DNA from: Chloroflexota bacterium
GTDB lineage: Bacteria > Chloroflexota > Anaerolineae > Anaerolineales > Villigracilaceae
Length of the DNA stretch: 64,000 nt
Direction: 5' to 3'
Assembly (NCBI GenBank): GCA_016235425.1
Contig: JACRLC010000050.1
Coordinates: 1 to 64,000 of the forward strand
Each line of letters opens with the position of its first letter. Positions within the stretch are counted from its first letter, which is position 1. Of this stretch, positions 15,143 to 22,281 are shown one piece after another. Both the position numbers and the translations under genes were made by a program. Below the pieces are notes generated by a model. That model was not told where the DNA came from. It saw nothing but the letters and a program-made list of their open reading frames with translations, and searched no databases.

Positions 15143-15695
15143 TGAATTGAGTAATTCTGAAATAGTGACTCTTGCAATTTATTTGCTTGGTGGCACTATT
15201 GCTCCGATTGAACTTGAAGACGCAGCAGTGAAGGCTTTCGCTTTAGCTCCAAAGAAATTTAGTTGGAAAAAATATGAAGACCAAATAGATTTGCGAATAG
15301 TTCATTACTCATTACAAACTGCAGTTAAACCGAACGTAGGGTATCTGAAAGGCGACTCTAAGCACGGTTATATGCTCACTCAAATAGGGCTTAAATGGGC
15401 TGAGAAGTTTGATGAAACTAAGCAATTGTCAACGACTTCTAGAAAACTATCACTATCTGATCTTATTCAAAAGGAACAGATTCGTCTGAAGAACGCCAGT
15501 GCCTACAAAAAATACATGAGTGGCGACAAAGAGAAAATTACTGTTATGGATTTTCGTGAATTCACAAGGGTAAACGATTACTTTCCCGAAGACATTCGCA
15601 GGCAAAGATATGCAAAAATAGATAATGCAGTAAAAGATGATATTGACCTAAAAAATATTTGGGATTTCATCAAGACGAAGTTTGAGGAGGAATAA
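15129..15695 (+). CDS. Small protein of possible winged-helix type in the GHKL operon
   Basis: This 188-residue protein matches no family I can name. The first 95 residues look like a winged-helix fold: LSNSEIVTLAIYLLGG, an alpha-helical part, then VGYLKGDSKHGYMLTQIGLKWAEKF resembling a wing and last helix. The rest is basic and helical. It overlaps the sigma/alpha-like gene by 14 bases and ends three bases before the GHKL ATPase start, so the three are made together and probably form a complex. It may be the DNA-recognition or adaptor part. AT-rich like its neighbours. Confidence 0.7.
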   Translation: MKIHNELSNSEIVTLAIYLLGGTIAPIELEDAAVKAFALAPKKFSWKKYEDQIDLRIVHYSLQTAVKPNVGYLKGDSKHGYMLTQIGLKWAEKFDETKQLSTTSRKLSLSDLIQKEQIRLKNASAYKKYMSGDKEKITVMDFREFTRVNDYFPEDIRRQRYAKIDNAVKDDIDLKNIWDFIKTKFEEE

Positions 15696-15698
15696 CTT

Positions 15699-17336
15699 AT
15701 GAGTAAAAAGATTTCTGTAAAGAGTCACGTTTCACGAGATTTTCTTCAAAACGCTGTATATTTCAACACTCTCCCCAAGGTAGTTTGGGAATATGTTTCA
15801 AATTCGCTGGACAATGGTAAAGACGATATTCCTACCACTGTTGCTGTCGAAATACGAAAAGATGACGGCACTCTTATTGTTGCCGATAATGGCGCTGGAA
15901 TGTCTCGGGAAGATTTGGAGCGATTTTTTACCATGCACGGCGAGAACATCCAAAGGAAACGAGGAAAGCGCGTTCGAGGAAGATTTGGAACAGGTAAATC
16001 GGCTGCTTTTGGAATTGCCAAATCATTGCTCATTGATGCGCGACGTGATGGAAAGAAAAATGTTGTCTCGCTTCATCTGGAAGACATTAAGAAAGCTACA
16101 AGCGGAGAAACTTTTGAAGTAAATGAAATCATAGTTGATGAAAAAACTGATCAGGACGATGGAACTATTATTGAGATAAAAGAGTTCATGACAGCACGCA
16201 TGGATATTGACGCCACTATCAGCTATATCGAAAAACATCTGTCGCGCTACCGAATGCGGGCTAATGTCATCATCAATGGGCATACATGCAAATTTAAAGA
16301 ATTGCCTTGTGTAGAAACAGTAACAGTTCAAGTGCCAACAGAAATCGAGCAACATATAGGATCGCCTACTTTAACAATTAAAGTCGCTCCTTTTACTTTA
16401 GACCAAGACGAAAGGGGCATAGATATTCTTTCAGAAAGTATTTGGCATGAAACAACACTAGGCGACGTTGAGGGAAAAGAACTTTCGGAGAGGCTCTTCG
16501 GAGAAGTGGATGTTCCTTTATTGGAGCAGGTAAGTGACGATATTGCCCCATTTGACAACACCAGAAACAATCTCCTGAACCGAGCGAACCCAAGAGTGGT
16601 TATCCTGATCGCATGGATCTCACAAGAGCTAGAAAAAGTACGTCAATCACTTGTGAAGGAGGAGAGAGAAAAGCGCAAAACAGAACAAGCTAAGAAACTG
16701 GCACAAGAAGCTCAACGGATGGCAGATATTCTTAACGAAGATTTCAAGAACTTTATGATTGACCTTGAAGTTTCTCGTCGCATTACAGGAAAAACGAAAA
16801 GCAAAATCAATGAAGCTGTTTCTTTGCAGGGCGAGGTTTTGCCAGGTGATGGTGATCAGGATTCCAGGTGGCAACAATCTGGACAGCCACATGGCAACGG
16901 TCATAGAGGAAAGAACCCTCCAGGCGAAGGAGATTTACCGAGAGAGGGTCCAAATTTAATACCTGGAAATTCCAAAGGTACTCAAAAAGACTCAAGCGAG
17001 TCTGGTAGCAAACGCAGATCAGGATTATTCAGCATTGAGTTTGTAAACTCTACAAAAGATTATCCAAGGTCGCAGTATAAAAGAGAAGAACACAAGATCT
17101 TGATAAATTTGGATCATCCTCAAATTGCACTGGCTCTTAAAGAAGGAGGAGGAACGCAAGACTCCCGTCATTTCCTTGCCATGGTGTATGAGGTGGCAAC
17201 TGTAGAATACGCGCAAGCCGTTCAGTTTGAAAGATTTAATCAAGGTGAACAAATTGATGCTGCAGAAGCACTATTTGCAGTTGGAGATACAGTAGATAGA
17301 GTCACAAGAAGATTTTCTGAAGTATTACAGGCATAG
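15699..17336 (+). CDS. MORC/MutL/Hsp90-like GHKL ATPase
   Basis: This 545-residue protein has a clear Bergerat-fold ATPase: N box EYVSNSLDN (E31, N35), G1 box VADNGAGMS (62-69) and G2 box GRFGTGKSAAFG (94-105). An S5-like transducer domain follows (about 200-310), then a charged coiled coil (EKRKTEQAKKLAQEAQRM), a Gly/Pro-rich linker (about 385-440), and a C-terminal domain from 445. Prokaryotic MORC-like ATPases are known from restriction-modification and other conflict loci (work of Iyer, Abhiman and Aravind). ATP-driven dimerisation around DNA is expected. No nuclease motif is seen in it, so any effector would be VapC or an unnoticed domain. It ends the AT-rich operon. Confidence 0.85.
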   Translation: MSKKISVKSHVSRDFLQNAVYFNTLPKVVWEYVSNSLDNGKDDIPTTVAVEIRKDDGTLIVADNGAGMSREDLERFFTMHGENIQRKRGKRVRGRFGTGKSAAFGIAKSLLIDARRDGKKNVVSLHLEDIKKATSGETFEVNEIIVDEKTDQDDGTIIEIKEFMTARMDIDATISYIEKHLSRYRMRANVIINGHTCKFKELPCVETVTVQVPTEIEQHIGSPTLTIKVAPFTLDQDERGIDILSESIWHETTLGDVEGKELSERLFGEVDVPLLEQVSDDIAPFDNTRNNLLNRANPRVVILIAWISQELEKVRQSLVKEEREKRKTEQAKKLAQEAQRMADILNEDFKNFMIDLEVSRRITGKTKSKINEAVSLQGEVLPGDGDQDSRWQQSGQPHGNGHRGKNPPGEGDLPREGPNLIPGNSKGTQKDSSESGSKRRSGLFSIEFVNSTKDYPRSQYKREEHKILINLDHPQIALALKEGGGTQDSRHFLAMVYEVATVEYAQAVQFERFNQGEQIDAAEALFAVGDTVDRVTRRFSEVLQA

Positions 17337-17369
17337 CGAGGTCAATCCAAACGGGCGGGGAAAGAGATT

Positions 17370-17441
17370 GTGGAGGGAGATGTTCATGTCACAAGCGCTG
17401 GCGGCAAAACAGGCAGAACTTTGGTCAAAGCGCTCTTTGAA
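17370..17441 (+). pseudogene. N-terminal fragment of an NAD(P)-binding (NmrA/SDR-like) gene
   Basis: The GTG-initiated frame encodes HVTSAGGKTGRTLVKALFE, the beta-alpha-beta start of an atypical SDR (usual form VTGAGGxTGRxxVkAL). After about 24 residues the similarity stops and unrelated repeat sequence follows, so only the first dinucleotide-binding turn remains. Confidence 0.55.
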
Positions 17442-17468
17442 TGCATGTCAGCTTTTCCCCTATCCCAC

Positions 17469-17756
17469 GCTTGCATCGTAACAGACCTCACCCCGATTGC
17501 GACGATTGATCGGCGTGTCCGTTTGCCCCTCTCCCAAGGGAGAGGGCATGGAGTCGGCTTTTGTTCTTGGCTCAAGGGATGGTGGTTTTCAAGTCTATGA
17601 TTGGTTTGATGAGCACATAGCTTCTCCCCCTTGGGGGAGACAGGAGAGGGGTTGATGGAACGTCCGCGGGTTCGATATTTTTTCTTATCCATCCCTTTGC
17701 AGTTTTCAGCGACACTACATTCTCACTTCCTCTCCCCTGCTTGCATCGTAACAGAC
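17469..17756. repeat. 18-bp direct repeats bracketing a 252-bp insert
   Basis: GCTTGCATCGTAACAGAC occurs at 17469-17486 and again at 17739-17756. On the minus strand both encode VCYDAS, the tail of a VOC protein. The insert contains CTCTCCCAAGGGAGAGGG, a palindrome typical of widespread intergenic repeats. It could be a small insertion with target duplication or a local duplication. Confidence 0.6.
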
Positions 17757-17798
17757 AAACTCCAGCAGATTCCCCTCTGGGTCGGAGAAGTACAGCGT
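17715..17798 (-). pseudogene. C-terminal fragment of a VOC/glyoxalase-family gene
   Basis: The minus-strand frame reads KTLYFSDPEGNLLEFVCYDAS, a standard VOC-family C-terminus, then leaves the family and stops at 17715. It begins directly after the stop codon of the neighbouring MDR reductase gene. The 5' part of the VOC gene is missing. Confidence 0.7.
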
Positions 17799-17801
17799 TT
17801 T

Positions 17802-18806
17802 TTAAGTTTCGTGATTCTGCTCCACAGTGATGACTACATTCCCCTTTTTCTGCCCAGTGTCTACATAGCGATGGGCCTCGGCGGTCTGTTCCAGCGGATA
17901 GCGTCGATCAATGACTGGTTTTATCTTCCCCGCCTCTATTAGCTCTGTGAGGGCAAGCAGGTTATTGACCGTATAGCCCCCTGTCCAAGTGATTACTTTC
18001 TTGTTACTTCTCCTTGAAGCTATTCGCGCTCGAACCCCACCGAACAGTCCAGGGTTGGCGTTCAGATAGATCCCACTTTCATTGAGCGATCTTAAACTGC
18101 CCGCAAACGGACTCTTGCCGATCGTATCCAATATGACATCATAAGTCAGACCGTTTTTGGTGAAATCTTCCTGGGTGTAATCAATGACGTGGTCTGCGCC
18201 AATCGAGCGCAGCATGTCCAATTTCTCCGGTTTGTCCACACCGGTCGCTTCGGCTCCATATAGTTTGGCAAACTGTACGGCGTACGTGCCGATACTACCG
18301 CCCGCGCCAACGATCAAAACTTTTTGTCCGCGCTGGATATTTGCTCTTCCAAGAGAATGCAGGGCTTCGAGTCCACCAAACGGTACGGCGGCGGCTTCCT
18401 CATAACTTATATTAACCGGTTTTTTCCCAATCACACTTGCCAGCGCTGAAGGTTTTTCAGTCAGACACATATACTCCGCATAGGTTCCCATACTCAGACC
18501 GGTATATCCATAAACCTCGTCGCCTGGCTTATATTGGGTCACATCTTTGCCGGTAGCTGCAATCTCCCCGGCAAACTCCGTCCCAAGGATCGTGATTCGG
18601 GTTGGTTTTATGGAACCCAGATATAGCCGCAAAGGGATCGCAAACAAGAGAGGCAGTTTGAGCCTTCGGAGCTCGGTGTCTGCTTGCGATGCGGTTGCCG
18701 CGTGTATTCTGATCAGGACTTCATTATCCCTGGGAGTCGGTTTTGCTACTTCTCGAAGTTGAAGACCGTCCGGTGATCCATATTTCGTCCATACGATTGC
18801 TTTCAT
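17802..18806 (-). CDS. NAD(P)-dependent MDR-family oxidoreductase (quinone reductase-like), copy 1
   Basis: This 334-residue zinc-free medium-chain dehydrogenase/reductase starts MKAIVWTKYGSPDGLQLREV, has a GroES-like fold with GTEFAGEIAATGKDV and PGDEVYGYTG, and an NADP-binding Rossmann fold at VLIVGAGGSIGTYAVQFAKLYGAE. It lacks structural-zinc cysteines. The family reduces quinones or enones; substrate unknown. The last residues (EQNHET) sit at the border with VOC-gene debris and may not be original. A paralogue lies 30 bases upstream in the same direction, so the two are probably co-transcribed tandem duplicates. Confidence 0.9.
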   Translation of the reverse strand: MKAIVWTKYGSPDGLQLREVAKPTPRDNEVLIRIHAATASQADTELRRLKLPLLFAIPLRLYLGSIKPTRITILGTEFAGEIAATGKDVTQYKPGDEVYGYTGLSMGTYAEYMCLTEKPSALASVIGKKPVNISYEEAAAVPFGGLEALHSLGRANIQRGQKVLIVGAGGSIGTYAVQFAKLYGAEATGVDKPEKLDMLRSIGADHVIDYTQEDFTKNGLTYDVILDTIGKSPFAGSLRSLNESGIYLNANPGLFGGVRARIASRRSNKKVITWTGGYTVNNLLALTELIEAGKIKPVIDRRYPLEQTAEAHRYVDTGQKKGNVVITVEQNHET

Positions 18807-18836
18807 GATTACTCATCCTGATCAGGTTTTGTTATT

Positions 18837-19802
18837 CTATTCCACCGTGATGACGACTTTCCCTTTGGCATGTCCTTCCCCAAGATAGCGGAGCGCTTCA
18901 GGAACCTCACTTAGCGAATATCGTCGGTCAATCACAGGTGCGATTTCGCCCGCTACACACAGCTCTGTAATGTACTCCAGGTCTTTTCGGTTGCGTTGAA
19001 CCGCCAGGAGACGTACGTTCTTGCCTGAGGTTCTTCGTATCCAGGGCCCGAAGAGAAAAAACTGGAGAAATGTGGCAACCGAACCTCCCACCGCGTAATA
19101 ACTTCCATTGGACTTGAGCGCCCGGGCGTAGGCAAAAGCTGAACGATAGGCGATCAGGTCAAGGATGAAGTCATACTGTCCCCTATTCTTGGTGAAGTCT
19201 TCGCGCGTGTAATCGATGACGTGGTCTGCGCCCAGCGAGCGCATAAAATCTAGCTTGCCGGTGTTATCCACTCCAGTCACTTCTGCCCCGAATAGTTTGG
19301 CAAGCTGTATGGCAAACGAACCGGCGCCACCAGCGGCGCCATTGATCAAAACCTTTTGCCCCGGCTGGATCTGTCCTTTATCGCGAATCCCCTGCAGGGC
19401 GATCACTCCCGCCTGCGGAATGGCGGCCGCTTCCGCGAACGGAAGACGGGTCGGTTTTTGTGCCCAGGCTCTTGCACGCGTGCAGACGTATTCAGCAAAA
19501 CCGCCATGATAGTCTCCCATTTCCCCAAATACTTCATCGCCCGGTTGAAACTCTCTGTTGTTTTTCCCAGCCATTTCCACTCGCCCGGCGACGTCTGAAC
19601 CAAGAATCTTGTTCGATGGCTTTCGAAGCCCTCCCATACGGGCATATAACGGTTTCCCGATCAGCCCCTCCCAATCCGATCGATTGACAGATACCGCATG
19701 GACCTTGATCAGTACTTCATCGTCTGTGGGAGTAGGTTTTGCGACCTCTTTGATTTGAAGAACATCCGGTGATCCGTATTCTGTGTATATGATCGCTTTC
19801 AT
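18837..19802 (-). CDS. NAD(P)-dependent MDR-family oxidoreductase, copy 2
   Basis: This 321-residue paralogue of the preceding gene has the same opening (MKAIIYTEYGSPDVLQIKEVAKPTP) and the same GroES block (LGSDVAGRVEMAGKN, PGDEVFGEMGDYHGGFAEYV). Its cofactor loop reads VLINGAAGGAGSFAIQLAKLFGAE, and it ends VIDRRYSLSEVPEALRYL...VVITVE. It lacks zinc ligands. The DinB gene ends 12 bases upstream of its start, so the three genes probably form one minus-strand operon led by dinB-like. Confidence 0.9.
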   Translation of the reverse strand: MKAIIYTEYGSPDVLQIKEVAKPTPTDDEVLIKVHAVSVNRSDWEGLIGKPLYARMGGLRKPSNKILGSDVAGRVEMAGKNNREFQPGDEVFGEMGDYHGGFAEYVCTRARAWAQKPTRLPFAEAAAIPQAGVIALQGIRDKGQIQPGQKVLINGAAGGAGSFAIQLAKLFGAEVTGVDNTGKLDFMRSLGADHVIDYTREDFTKNRGQYDFILDLIAYRSAFAYARALKSNGSYYAVGGSVATFLQFFLFGPWIRRTSGKNVRLLAVQRNRKDLEYITELCVAGEIAPVIDRRYSLSEVPEALRYLGEGHAKGKVVITVE

Positions 19803-19814
19803 ACGTATTCTCGA

Positions 19815-20315
19815 TTACTTCGATATCGGGACGAGCGCATTTGTGGCTTCTCCATAACTCCAACCATCCATGTCTGGAGGGGTAGTTCCCAGTGCGGTGA
19901 GCATACTGCATATCTGCTCGCGGTGTTCGGTTGCATGGTTAATGATCTGAAGCATGACAACCCAAGGCTCCACGGAGTACTCATCCCTCGTTTGGAGTCG
20001 AGTCTTCGGGAATTTGCTCTCGCCTCTCGCCAGAGCCAGCAGCCCGTCTCCGCTGATGCGCGCGGACTCCTGCAACTCGGCAAATGTCACGATGGCGGCA
20101 TCAAGTCTCGCTTCCAATGGCATGGTCAGAATTCTCAAGTACCCCCACTGAGCAGCCACGAGATGCAACAAGGTACTGCGGATGCTCCCTTTCGTCACTG
20201 AATGAGGTTCAGCGTCGAGTTGCCCGTCACTTAAGGCGGAACAAGCCTGGATGATTTGCATGTTCGCCCAGTTGTTGTGTTCGAATAACCTTGCAAGAAT
20301 GTTCTCGGTCATCAA
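19815..20315 (-). CDS. DinB-family (DUF664-like) four-helix protein
   Basis: This 166-residue DinB/YfiT-type putative metal-dependent protein has helix 1 LFEHNNWANMQIIQACSALSDGQL, the metal-binding His in STLLHLVAAQWGYLRIL, and the second His pair in LQIINHATEHREQICSML. Relatives include damage-inducible B. subtilis DinB and thiol transferases; the substrate is unknown. The usual HxxxH pattern (NHATEHR) is intact. First gene of the leftward group with the two MDR reductases. A possible promoter lies in the 316-354 bases upstream, but none is distinct. Confidence 0.85.
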   Translation of the reverse strand: MMTENILARLFEHNNWANMQIIQACSALSDGQLDAEPHSVTKGSIRSTLLHLVAAQWGYLRILTMPLEARLDAAIVTFAELQESARISGDGLLALARGESKFPKTRLQTRDEYSVEPWVVMLQIINHATEHREQICSMLTALGTTPPDMDGWSYGEATNALVPISK

Positions 20316-20354
20316 GAGACTCCTTATTGTCCTGCATAATTTACTGCGTAGGAA

Positions 20355-20870
20355 TTATACGCCTGCCTCGATTTGCCTCTCAAGCCTCACCTTCGCAAAC
20401 CACAAAAGCAACGCCGAGTAGATTTTGTGGAATCCCATCAACGCTTGAGACCCGAACCCAAGCGACAGTTTCCCCGTTTTCGGGTTTCGCTTTGGCACAA
20501 CCGCAGAGCCAAAATACAACTGCGTTCGTGGACCGTTATCCTTCACCATCAGCCAGGACCGTGTCTGCCCCAGAAAATCGCACATCAATATTTCATTTTC
20601 GCTTCGGCCCTCTACGCGTCAGGCGGCAAATTTGTCACTGACGCCGTCGGCTAATTGTCTCGCCTGAATGTCTGTTGAAGGTTTTGACACTAACTTTAAA
20701 ATCAATCTCTCCAGCTGAAAGAGCGGAGTCGTATAGAATGCGAAGATAAACTTAGGGAAAAATACTCGCCCAGGGATCTCGATCAAGTAACAGTCTGTAT
20801 AGGTCCCATTCCTTGTATATTTGTCCAGCATGGTATTGGCTGGGACTGGGCATTTTTCAATCGAAAACAT
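20355..20870 (-). pseudogene. DUF2867-like gene with one in-frame TGA
   Basis: Two minus-strand frames (20870-20619 and 20588-20355) are in the same register and separated only by a TGA at 20619-20621. Read through, they give one 171-residue protein: MFSIEKCPVPANTMLDKY, VSDKFAA-stop-RVEGRSENEILMCDFLGQTRSW, then LYFGSAVVPKRN. The TGA lies where Trp is expected, so one base change from TGG would explain it. The pattern resembles DUF2867-type proteins, but that is tentative. It is either a fresh pseudogene or a base-call error. Confidence 0.65.
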
Positions 20871-20943
20871 AGCTTAATCTCCGTTCGTGGGATAATGTGA
20901 AGATTATACGTTGTCTCAGTTCAGATAAAAGACCAGGAACACG

Positions 20944-21870
20944 ATGCAATTCACTCAAGCCCTTTCCCTAACTCCCATTGTAAACAATTGGCTGGCGAAT
21001 TCGCGTCATCCGCGTATTTTGCACATCTTCGACCGCGCCTGCAATTTGATCAACGAGCGCAGGGAAGTTTTATCCATCGTCATGCCGCAAATCGGAAATG
21101 GCCCGTTCAATCTGGTTGTTGAAGACGATGTTTTCTTCTTCGATTACCTAAGTCTCCAATCTCCAGTCTCTAATTCTTCAGCTCAACTTACCCTCGGCGG
21201 CCTCACCATCCACACAGCGGACGCGAAACTCTGGTCTCCATCTCCCGATTGGGAAACATTGCATGCCAATAGGGATGATATTCTCAATCAATTATCGTCA
21301 TTGCGAGCGGCCCTGAGCGAAGCCGAAGGGGAGCGAAGCAATTCCCTCATCAATTTGGAGATTGCTTCGGGTGAGGTTTCGACGCAAAGCGTCTCAACCA
21401 CCGCCCTCGCAATGACATTACCAATTACCAATTACCTATTCTCTAATTCTCTAATCTCTGCTCTTGCAAACGCTGACCTTCCATCCTCGCTCACCGCCAC
21501 CCAAAAATTTGCTGGCTTAGGTGCTGGTCTCACTCCCGCATGCGATGACTTCATTCTCGGCGCAATTCTCGCGGCGTGGATCGTTCATCCGTATGAGGTT
21601 GCAAGCGTCCTTGCCAAAGAAATAACAGATGCCGCCGCGCCGTTGACCACGTCACTTTCGGCGGCGTGGCTGAGGTCCGCGGGGAAGGGTGAAGCGGGAA
21701 TTTTGTGGCATAATTTTTTCAACGTGCTGATTTCCGGTGATGCTGTGCAAATTCAAGAAGCGATTGAAAAAATTCTTGGTGTTGGAGAAACATCGGGGGG
21801 AGATGCGCTGGTGGGATTCATTAACACGCTGACGTGTTGGGCGGGATTGGCAAGTCCCGGAATCCCTTAA
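20944..21870 (+). CDS. DUF2877 protein, AllH-like carbamoyltransferase subunit
   Basis: This 308-residue protein carries the DUF2877 signature FAGLGAGLTPACDDFILGAI near residue 190. In E. coli YlbF (AllH) of this family acts with AllF and AllG in oxamate carbamoyltransferase. The partners here lie 12 kb to the left. About residues 118-178 are repeat-derived: a 120-bp GTCATTGCGAG palindrome gives LRAALSEAEGERSNSLIN to TTALAMT, followed by AATTGGAGA-type sequence giving LPITNYLFSNSLISALANA; a further tract at 21149-21179 gives SLQSPVSNSS. The frame is preserved through all three, so the protein may still be made but with enlarged loops. No paired carbamate kinase is in the window. Confidence 0.82.
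   Translation: MQFTQALSLTPIVNNWLANSRHPRILHIFDRACNLINERREVLSIVMPQIGNGPFNLVVEDDVFFFDYLSLQSPVSNSSAQLTLGGLTIHTADAKLWSPSPDWETLHANRDDILNQLSSLRAALSEAEGERSNSLINLEIASGEVSTQSVSTTALAMTLPITNYLFSNSLISALANADLPSSLTATQKFAGLGAGLTPACDDFILGAILAAWIVHPYEVASVLAKEITDAAAPLTTSLSAAWLRSAGKGEAGILWHNFFNVLISGDAVQIQEAIEKILGVGETSGGDALVGFINTLTCWAGLASPGIP
21149..21179 (-). repeat. AATTGGAGA-type tract inside allH-like gene
   Basis: The plus strand reads AGTCTCCAATCTCCAGTCTC then TAATTCT, in frame, encoding SLQSPVSNS. Confidence 0.55.
21297..21416. repeat. GTCATTGCGAG palindromic element inserted in frame in allH-like gene
   Basis: It is bounded by GTCATTGCGAG and CTCGCAATGAC, with inner GAAGCAATTCCC and GGAGATTGCTTCG. It is 120 bp long, exactly 40 codons, so the reading frame continues. 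Related copies are at 28322, 57165 and 57922. A tract of AATTGGAGA type (21419-21460) is attached to its right end. Confidence 0.8.
21419..21460 (-). repeat. AATTGGAGA-type tract next to the palindrome inside allH-like gene
   Basis: ACCAATTACCAATTACCTAT and TCTCTAATTCTCTAATCTCT encode PITNYLFSNSLIS in frame. Confidence 0.65.
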
Positions 21871-21878
21871 TTTCCCTC

Positions 21879-21907
21879 TTGACAAAATAGAACACATATT
21901 CTAAAAT
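21879..21907 (+). promoter_or_regulatory. Promoter with 16-bp operator, upstream of arsR-like gene
   Basis: TTGACA (21879-21884) and TAAAAT (21902-21907) are 17 bases apart. Between them lies the palindrome TAGAACACATATTCTA (21888-21903). The same design occurs at 25333 and 26499, with the operator at the same offset. Occupation of the operator would block RNA polymerase. Confidence 0.85.
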
Positions 21908-21917
21908 TGGGTCTGCA

Positions 21918-21939
21918 TATATTCCCATATCGGAATATA
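21918..21939. promoter_or_regulatory. Second palindrome in the arsR leader
   Basis: TATATTCC (21918-21925) and GGAATATA (21932-21939) are separated by six bases and lie nine bases before the start codon. It may be an ArsR-type autoregulatory site distinct from the TAGAA operator; it is not seen at the other two promoters. Confidence 0.5.
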
Positions 21940-21947
21940 ATAAGGCC

Positions 21948-22280
21948 ATGGCACGTACACCTACTACTCATGATCCGTTTAATGCCGTGGCTGAACCCAA
22001 GCGACGACGAATCCTTGAGGCGCTCGGTGCGGAAGAACGATCGGTCAACGAGATCGTTAAAAAGCTTGGATGGACCCAGCCAATGGTGTCGAAACACCTT
22101 GGGGTGTTGAAGCAGGTTGGATTGGTGAGCGAGAGGCGGGTTGGACGTCAGCGAATGTATCGGGTCAACGCGCAACGGCTCAGGCCCATCTATGACTGGG
22201 TCACGCCTTTTGAGCGTTATTGGAGCGAGAACTTTGATCGCCTCGACGAAGTTTTACAGGAACTGAAAAAGGAGAAATAA
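21948..22280 (+). CDS. ArsR-family winged-helix repressor
   Basis: This 110-residue protein has the ArsR wHTH: FNAVAEPKRRRILEALGAEERSVNEIVKKLGWTQPMVSKHLGVLKQVGLV, wing ERRVGRQRMYRVN, and a C-terminal helix with YWSENFDRLDEVLQEL. It lacks the CxC metal site of ArsR/SmtB, and belongs to the subfamily usually encoded beside AHSA1/SRPBCC genes, as here (23487). It leads a run of genes: DUF998, a membrane protein, AHSA1, DHFR-like. It probably represses its own promoter through one of two palindromes upstream and may control the other two TAGAA-operator promoters. Confidence 0.9.
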   Translation: MARTPTTHDPFNAVAEPKRRRILEALGAEERSVNEIVKKLGWTQPMVSKHLGVLKQVGLVSERRVGRQRMYRVNAQRLRPIYDWVTPFERYWSENFDRLDEVLQELKKEK

Positions 22281-22281
22281 T

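Larger units (their letters stand above)
17337..17801. other. Gene-debris region between the GHKL gene and the MDR reductases
   Basis: No intact gene is present. It holds an NmrA-like start (17370-17441), two copies of a VOC-gene tail (around 17469 and 17715-17798), and two CCCTCTCC-type inverted palindromes (about 17524-17546 and 17622-17655). It marks the right edge of the AT-rich island. Confidence 0.6.

Noticed and set aside
17384-17692. 102-residue minus-strand frame containing CPLPWERGK
   Set aside because: This peptide is the usual chance translation of the CTCTCCCAAGGGAGAGGG palindrome; the frame also runs through VOC debris.
20619-20621. In-frame TGA as selenocysteine or programmed read-through
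   Set aside because: The position aligns with Trp, no SECIS-like hairpin is apparent and no selenoprotein family fits; a TGG to TGA change is simpler.
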